DNA from: Billgrantia desiderata
GTDB taxonomy: Bacteria; Pseudomonadota; Gammaproteobacteria; Pseudomonadales; Halomonadaceae
DNA: 52,004 bases
Reading direction: 5' to 3'
NCBI GenBank assembly: GCA_011742915.1
Contig: JAAQTN010000039.1
Span: 1 to 52,004 of the forward strand
This document shows, piece by piece, positions 47,406 through 52,004 of this stretch. How positions within the stretch are numbered: position 1 is the stretch's first letter; each line of letters starts with the position of its first letter. The translations under genes were made by a program, and so were the position numbers. Below the pieces are notes generated by a model that was not told the DNA's origin, searched no databases, and saw only the letters and a program-made list of their open reading frames with translations.

Positions 47406-47588
47406 CCAACCAGGTAGCAGCAAGACCGGAGGTGGTGGTCGGTGCGTGTCGCCGGACCGCCTCCCGAAACTCGCCATCAAGGCACCGAGAAGAAGCACAA
47501 CAGCAAGTTTCGTAACCACGATGAAGCGCGACTCATCCACAGTGCGCGTCACAACAACAAGCTGCCCAACCGGGCTATGGAGACGAAA

Positions 47589-48809
47589 ATGACCTTCATC
47601 AAGAAGACCCTCGCCAGCAGCGTTGCTCTTGCCGTTACCGCCGTCATGGCGACTGCCGCTCAGGCGGAGATCAGCGACGGCGAGATCCGTATCGGCTATC
47701 TGGCGGACATGTCCGGCACCTATCGCGACCTGGCCGGGCCCGGCGGTCTCGAAGCCCTGCGCATGGCGGTCGAGGACTTCGGCGGCAGAGTCAACGGCGC
47801 GCCCATCCAGGTGTTCAGCGCCGACGACCGCAACAGCGCCGACGTGGGTGCCAACACCGTGCGCGAGTGGATCGATACCCGCAACGTCGACATGGTGGCC
47901 GGCCTGGTGGCCTCCTCCGTGACCATCGCCGTCACCCGCGTGCTGGAAGAGAACAATAGCTTCGGCATCGTGTCCGCATCGGCTGCCTCCAGCATCACCA
48001 ATGAGCACTGTACGCCCAACCACATTCACTGGGTCTACGACACCTATCCGCTGGCCAACGGTACCGCCCAGGCGGTGGTACAGCAGGGCGGCGACACCTG
48101 GTTCATGCTCACCGCCGACTACGCCTTCGGTCATGCCCTGGAGAGCGACGTGACCCGCGTGGTGGAAGAGAACGGTGGCCAGATCGTCGGCGGCGTGCGC
48201 CATCCGTTCCCCACCGACGATTTCTCTTCCTACATTCTTCAGGCTCAGGGCTCGGGCGCCAAGATCATCGGTCTGGCCAACGCCGGTGCCGATACCGTCA
48301 ATGCCATCAACACCGCCAGCCAGTTCGGCGTGGTGGAGGCCGGGCAGCAGTTGGCCGGTCTGCTGGTGTTCCTCAACGACGTACATGCCATGGGGCTCGA
48401 CGCCACCCAGGGGCTGCTGCTGACCACCGGCTGGTACTGGGACATGGACGATGAGGCACGTGAGTGGGCCGAGCGTTACTACGAGCGCGTGGGCCGCATG
48501 CCGACCATGGTTCAGGCCGGCATCTACTCCAGCACCTATCACTATCTGCAGGCAGTCGAGGCAACCGGCAGCGACGACCCGGCCACCGTGCGCGAGCACA
48601 TGATGCGCCAGCCGATCCACGACTTCTTCGCCCGCAACGGCCGGCTGCGCGAGGATGGCCGCATGGTGCACGACATGTACCTGGCGCGCGTGAAGTCGCC
48701 CGAGGAGTCCACCCACGAGTGGGATCTCTACGAGATTCTCACCACCATTCCCGCCGAAGAGGCCTACCGCCCGCTCTCCGAAAGCCAGTGCAAGCTGGTG
48801 CAGAACTGA
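47589..48809 (+). CDS. Periplasmic substrate-binding protein of the Liv-type transporter
   Basis: The 406-residue precursor has a signal peptide cleaved near TAAQAEI (residue 26). The mature part is a Peripla_BP_6 (type I) binding protein: EIRIGYLADMSGTYRDLAG, GLVASSVTIAVTRVLEENN, and FMLTADYAFGHALESDVTR. Such proteins bind amino acids, amides, urea or related small solutes; the ligand is not evident. The ATG at 47589 is preferred; an ATG 12 bases earlier contains the GGAG ribosome site. A 183-base gap separates it from livF, and a GC-rich hairpin follows, both fitting high expression of this gene within the operon. Confidence 0.92.
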   Translation: MTFIKKTLASSVALAVTAVMATAAQAEISDGEIRIGYLADMSGTYRDLAGPGGLEALRMAVEDFGGRVNGAPIQVFSADDRNSADVGANTVREWIDTRNVDMVAGLVASSVTIAVTRVLEENNSFGIVSASAASSITNEHCTPNHIHWVYDTYPLANGTAQAVVQQGGDTWFMLTADYAFGHALESDVTRVVEENGGQIVGGVRHPFPTDDFSSYILQAQGSGAKIIGLANAGADTVNAINTASQFGVVEAGQQLAGLLVFLNDVHAMGLDATQGLLLTTGWYWDMDDEAREWAERYYERVGRMPTMVQAGIYSSTYHYLQAVEATGSDDPATVREHMMRQPIHDFFARNGRLREDGRMVHDMYLARVKSPEESTHEWDLYEILTTIPAEEAYRPLSESQCKLVQN

Positions 48810-48822
48810 AGCGAGCAAGACC

Positions 48823-48844
48823 GGCGGCGGCTGCGGCCGCCGCC
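48823..48844 (+). other. GC hairpin between binding protein and livH genes
   Basis: Perfect nine-base arms GGCGGCGGC and GCCGCCGCC with a four-base loop lie 13 bases after the binding-protein stop and before livH. Without a T-run it is more likely an mRNA-stabilising or partial-attenuation hairpin than a terminator. Confidence 0.55.
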
Positions 48845-48869
48845 CCTCTGACGGCGAGGAGATCCTGAC

Positions 48870-49757
48870 ATGACGATGATATTCGGCGTGCCGTTGGCGG
48901 TGTTCATGGGCCAGCTTCTGTTGGGTCTGATCAACGGCGCCTTTTACGCCCTGCTGAGCCTCGGGCTGGCGGTGATCTTCGGCCTGCTGAAGATCGTCAA
49001 CTTCGCCCACGGGGCCATGTACATGCTGGGGGCGTTCGCCACCCTGTTGGGCATGCGCTACCTGGGCATCAATTACTGGGCGGCGCTGCTGCTGGCACCG
49101 CTCTTCGTGGGCCTGCTGGGGATGCTGATCGAGCGCGTGCTGCTGCGTCGCATCGGTCACCTGGACCATCTCTACGGCTTGCTGCTGACCTTCGGTCTGG
49201 CGCTGATCTTCGAGGGTACGCTGGTCAACTTCTTCGGTGTCTCCGGCGCGCGTTACCCCACCCCCGAGGCGCTGCAGGGCGGTTACCAGACCGGTTTCAT
49301 GTTCCTGCCCAAGTATCGGGCCTGGGTGCTGCTGGCGGCGCTCGTCGTCTGCTTTGCCACCTGGTACATCATCGAGCGCACGCGTCTCGGCGCCTACCTG
49401 CGTGCGGGTACCGAGAACCCGGCGCTGATGCAGGCCTTCGGGGTCAACGTGCCGCTGCTGGTGACGCTGACCTACGGTTTCGGCGTGGCACTGGCGGCGT
49501 TCGCCGGGGTGCTGGCCGCACCGCTCTATCCGGTGTCGCCGACCATGGGCTCGAACCTGCTGATCGTGGTCTTCGCCGTGGTAGTCATCGGCGGCATGGG
49601 CTCCATTCTGGGGGCCATCGTCACCGGGCTGGCCATGGGGCTGATAGAAGGCCTGACCAAGGTGTACTACCCCGAGGCGGCCAACACCGTGATCTTCCTG
49701 GTGATGATCCTGGTGCTGCTGCTCAGACCCGCCGGACTGTTCGGCAAGGAGGCATGA
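48870..49757 (+). CDS. livH: Liv-type ABC transporter permease LivH
   Basis: This is an inner-membrane permease of 295 residues with about eight helices. The LivH family segments are GQLLLGLINGAFYALLSLGL, IFGLLKIVNFAHGAMYMLGA and AFGVNVPLLVTLTYGFGVAL. FAGVLAAPLYPVSPTMGSNL and FAVVVIGGMGSILGAIV follow. The ATG at 48870 has a CGAGGAG site. It precedes livM by four bases. Confidence 0.94.
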   Translation: MTMIFGVPLAVFMGQLLLGLINGAFYALLSLGLAVIFGLLKIVNFAHGAMYMLGAFATLLGMRYLGINYWAALLLAPLFVGLLGMLIERVLLRRIGHLDHLYGLLLTFGLALIFEGTLVNFFGVSGARYPTPEALQGGYQTGFMFLPKYRAWVLLAALVVCFATWYIIERTRLGAYLRAGTENPALMQAFGVNVPLLVTLTYGFGVALAAFAGVLAAPLYPVSPTMGSNLLIVVFAVVVIGGMGSILGAIVTGLAMGLIEGLTKVYYPEAANTVIFLVMILVLLLRPAGLFGKEA

Positions 49758-49761
49758 CGAC

Positions 49762-50745
49762 ATGGCCACGACTCAAACGATGACGCCATCCATGAAGCGT
49801 GAGCGCCGCGCCAACCTGCGTCGCAATGCCTTCTACCTGGTGCTGATCGCCATCGGCCTGGTGGCACCCTTCTTCGCCTATCCGGTGTTTCTGATGAAGG
49901 TGCTGTGCTTTGCACTGTTCGCCTGCGCCTTCAATCTGCTGCTGGGCTACGCCGGGCTGCTCTCCTTCGGCCATGCGGCCTTCCTGGCCACCGGCGGCTA
50001 CGTCACCGGCTATCTGCTGGCGAGCTACCCGGCGCTGACCCCCGAGCTGGGCATTCTCATCGGCACGGTCGCTGCCCTGGTGCTGGGGGCCGCGTTCGGT
50101 GCGCTGTCGATCCGCCGCCAGGGCATCTATTTCGCCATGGTCACGTTGGCGCTGGCACAGCTGATGTTCTTCTTCTACATTCAGGCGCCCTTCACCGGCG
50201 GTGAGGATGGCCTGCATGGCGTGCCGCGCGGGCACCTGTTCGGCGTCATCAGCCTGCGCAGCAATCTGGCGATGTACTATTTCGTCTTCGCCATCTTCCT
50301 GTTCGGCTTCGCGCTGATCCAGCGTGCCGTGCACTCGCCCTTTGGCCAGGTGCTCAAGGCGATTCGCGAGAACGAGCCGCGTGCCGTGTCTCTTGGCTAC
50401 AACGTCGACGCCTACAAGCTGGTGGCCTTCATCCTCTCTGCAGGCTTGGCCGGTCTGGCCGGTTCCACCAAGACGGTGGTGTTCCAGCTCGCTTCGCTGA
50501 CCGATGCCCACTGGCACATGTCCGGCGAGGTGATTCTGATGACCCTGCTGGGTGGTGTCGGCACCCTGTTCGGTCCGGTGGTGGGCGCGGGGCTGGTGGT
50601 GAGTCTGCAGCATCTGCTGGCACAGTCGCCGCTGGGCAACTGGGTCGGCCCGATTCTCGGCGTCATCTTCGTGATCTGCGTGCTCAGCTTCCGCAGCGGT
50701 ATCGTCGGCGAGGCGATGAAGATGTACCGCAAGAACTTCAAGTGA
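49762..50745 (+). CDS. livM: Liv-type ABC transporter permease LivM
   Basis: This second permease has 327 residues and about nine helices. Family segments are FNLLLGYAGLLSFGHAAFLA, AKTVVFQL-like repeats after GLAGLAGSTKTV, and EVILMTLLGGVGTLFGPVVG. It pairs with LivH. A strong terminator follows the stop, so it is the last gene of livG-livF-binding protein-livH-livM. The short basic tail (MYRKNFK) is cytoplasmic. Confidence 0.94.
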   Translation: MATTQTMTPSMKRERRANLRRNAFYLVLIAIGLVAPFFAYPVFLMKVLCFALFACAFNLLLGYAGLLSFGHAAFLATGGYVTGYLLASYPALTPELGILIGTVAALVLGAAFGALSIRRQGIYFAMVTLALAQLMFFFYIQAPFTGGEDGLHGVPRGHLFGVISLRSNLAMYYFVFAIFLFGFALIQRAVHSPFGQVLKAIRENEPRAVSLGYNVDAYKLVAFILSAGLAGLAGSTKTVVFQLASLTDAHWHMSGEVILMTLLGGVGTLFGPVVGAGLVVSLQHLLAQSPLGNWVGPILGVIFVICVLSFRSGIVGEAMKMYRKNFK

Positions 50746-50769
50746 AGGCCGTTGGCAAGACCTCTTCCT

Positions 50770-50793
50770 GGCGCCCTGTAGGGGCGCCTTTTT
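50770..50793 (+). terminator. Intrinsic terminator of the liv operon
   Basis: Arms GGCGCCC (50770-50776) and GGGCGCC (50782-50788) with a five-base loop are followed by TTTTT. It abuts the stop of the convergent LysR gene. Confidence 0.85.
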
Positions 50794-51698
50794 CATGGCG
50801 TTTCCGTGGCGCAGGCCTGCTCCAGCCGGGCGGGAAGATGCTCGACCAGGAAGTCGATGAACTGGCGTACCTTGGCAGCATGCTGGCGATGGCGCGGCAT
50901 GACCGCCCATACCCCGGCGTCGCGGCATTGAAAGCGCGACAGCACTTCGATCAGCTCGCCGCTGGCGAGATAGGGCATGACGTAGTAATCGGGCAGCTGT
51001 GCCAGTCCGAGCCCCTTGAGGGCGGCATCGAGCAGCGCCGGCCCTGAATTGGCCTGCCAGGGGCCGCTCACGCGCACCTCGCGATGCAGGCCGTCGACAT
51101 CGAAGCGCCACAGGTCGCGGGTGCCGATCAGGCAGCGATGATGTACCAGTTCCGCTATCGAATGAGGCTGCGACACGCCCTGGAAATAGCCGGGTGAGGC
51201 GACGACGTATTCGTGCCGCTCGCACAGCCGTCGTGCCACCAGCGTGGAGTCCTGCAGGGTGCCCATGCGAATGACCACGTCGTAGCCTTCGTCGATCACG
51301 TCCACCTGACGGTTGGTCAGGTGCAGGCGCATCTCGAGCTGGGGATGAAGGCTCAGGAAGTCGTTGACCAGAGGGGCGATGAAGCGCTCGCCAAAGGCGG
51401 TGGCGCAGCTGAGCTGAAGGACGCCGTGAGGCTTTTCCTGCAGGCTCTGCAGGGCGGCTTCGGCTTCGCGGAAGCCGTCCAGCAGCTCACGGCAGCGAGC
51501 ATAGTAGCGCTCTCCGGCATCGGTCAGGTGGATCTGACGCGTGGTGCGGTAGAGCAGCGGCAACCCCAGCTCCTGTTCGAGCTGGGCCACCTGGCGGCTG
51601 ATATGCGAGTTCGAGACATGAAGCTGGCGGGCCGCGGCGGCAAAGGTGCCCAGCTTGACCACTTCCACGAAGGCTTCGATACCGTCCCAATGAGCCAT
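50793..51698 (-). CDS. LysR-family regulator divergent from the formaldehyde dehydrogenase gene
   Basis: This 301-residue LysR regulator of the CrgA/PA-type has an N-terminal helix-turn-helix: VKLGTFAAAARQLHVSNSHI then SRQVAQLEQELGLPLLYR. The effector domain includes GVLQLSCATAFGERFIAPLV. The ATG at 51698 (MAHWDGIEAFVEVV) matches family starts; 34 upstream residues read through the promoter region. It faces away from the alcohol dehydrogenase gene, with a dyad in between, so it likely controls that gene; the effector is unknown. Confidence 0.88.
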   Translation of the reverse strand: MAHWDGIEAFVEVVKLGTFAAAARQLHVSNSHISRQVAQLEQELGLPLLYRTTRQIHLTDAGERYYARCRELLDGFREAEAALQSLQEKPHGVLQLSCATAFGERFIAPLVNDFLSLHPQLEMRLHLTNRQVDVIDEGYDVVIRMGTLQDSTLVARRLCERHEYVVASPGYFQGVSQPHSIAELVHHRCLIGTRDLWRFDVDGLHREVRVSGPWQANSGPALLDAALKGLGLAQLPDYYVMPYLASGELIEVLSRFQCRDAGVWAVMPRHRQHAAKVRQFIDFLVEHLPARLEQACATETP

Positions 51699-51711
51699 GA
51701 GTGCACCGTGA

Positions 51712-51733
51712 ATTATTGCACAGCAGGAATAAT
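51712..51733. promoter_or_regulatory. LysR-type dyad between the regulator and dehydrogenase genes
   Basis: Perfect arms ATTATT (51712-51717) and AATAAT (51728-51733) are separated by ten bases and contain the T-N11-A form typical of LysR boxes. It lies in an AT-richer patch 14 bases upstream of the LysR start. Confidence 0.45.
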
Positions 51734-51828
51734 GTTGTGTCGCTGTTTCAGTATCATCATAGCGCCTGACGCACCTAGACTGATAGGGATCGTTACACAC
51801 TGGATCGCCAAACCATCAGGAGAAAGGT

Positions 51829-52004
51829 ATGAAGTCGCGTGCCGCCGTTGCGCTGGAAGCGGGCAAGCCCCTCGAACTCACCGAGATCGACGTCCAGGAT
51901 CCCAGGGCCGGTGAGGTGCTGGTACGAATCAAGGCCACCAGCGTGTGCCACACCGACGCCTTCACCCTCTCCGGCGCCGACCCCGAAGGGCTGTTCCCCT
52001 CGGT
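51829..52004 (+). CDS. frmA: Class III alcohol dehydrogenase / S-(hydroxymethyl)glutathione dehydrogenase (partial)
   Basis: Only the first 58 codons are in the window; the gene runs off the end. The visible protein begins [20 protein letters not shown] and reaches the catalytic zinc region [20 protein letters not shown]. This sequence is diagnostic of glutathione-dependent formaldehyde dehydrogenases. The zinc-ligand cysteine falls near residue 40. The start has a strong AGGAGAAAGG site. The enzyme oxidises the formaldehyde-glutathione adduct and reduces S-nitrosoglutathione. The LysR gene is divergent. Confidence 0.92.
   Translation, partial: MKSRAAVALEAGKPLELTEIDVQDPRAGEVLVRIKATSVCHTDAFTLSGADPEGLFPS

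Noticed and set aside
46614..49769. A 1051-codon open frame on the minus strand opposite the liv operon
   Set aside because: It lies exactly antisense to five clear transporter genes, is full of His/Gln/Gly typical of reverse frames in GC-rich DNA, and has no recognisable domain.

Overview
The window is a GC-rich, gene-dense chromosomal segment of a gammaproteobacterium, most likely a member of the Halomonadaceae (Halomonas-like). This rests on three observations: the gene order from lptD to rpoD matches Oceanospirillales/Pseudomonadales chromosomes; there are two complete Mrp-type Na+/H+ antiporter operons; and acidic low-complexity stretches occur in RpoD and in an exported protease-like protein, as expected in a salt-tolerant organism. 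The taxonomic call is an inference; no rRNA gene is present. I see no tRNA, CRISPR array, prophage or insertion-sequence transposase.

Layout. (1) 1-3600: dnaB, two small uncharacterised genes and hemH. (2) 3600-15850: two head-to-head Mrp antiporter operons. A six-gene group-2 operon with a fused subunit A-B reads leftward (phaAB-C-D-E-F-G). A seven-gene group-1 operon reads rightward (mrpA-G). A 442-bp AT-richer control region lies between them. (3) 15950-18960: a lipoprotein lytic transglycosylase, then a PRC-barrel-like exported protein tightly enclosed by two inverted copies of a ~137-bp repeat, then a retropepsin-like protease. (4) 18970-27130: rsmE, phaR, purD, a thioesterase-prkB-HIT operon, coq7, a DNA glycosylase, an OsmC protein, and the amgK-murU cell-wall recycling pair. 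(5) 27270-35110: the lptD-surA-pdxA-rsmA-apaG-apaH-glpE-cca series. (6) 35145-42300: folB-folK, plsY, tsaD and the macromolecular synthesis block rpsU-dnaG-rpoD. (7) 42400-52004: a membrane protein, a LysR regulator divergent from sdaA, a five-gene branched-chain-amino-acid-type ABC transporter (livG-livF-binding protein-livH-livM), and a LysR regulator divergent from a class III alcohol/formaldehyde dehydrogenase gene cut by the window end.

How genes work together. The Mrp operons should each build a multi-subunit membrane antiporter for Na+ extrusion and pH control. amgK-murU salvage MurNAc, while lptD and surA serve outer-membrane assembly. The lptD-to-cca and rpsU-dnaG-rpoD blocks are translation, RNA-maturation and replication housekeeping. 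The Liv-type transporter imports an unidentified small solute.

The most unusual points are: the inverted-repeat-bracketed PRC gene; a SurA that lacks both parvulin domains but keeps the N- and C-terminal chaperone core; the head-to-head group-1/group-2 Mrp operons; a LivF whose Walker A lysine is arginine; and several perfect dyads in promoter regions (hemH, the liv operon, the 43.1-kb membrane gene). No clearly new multi-gene system is evident; most of the window is conserved housekeeping DNA.
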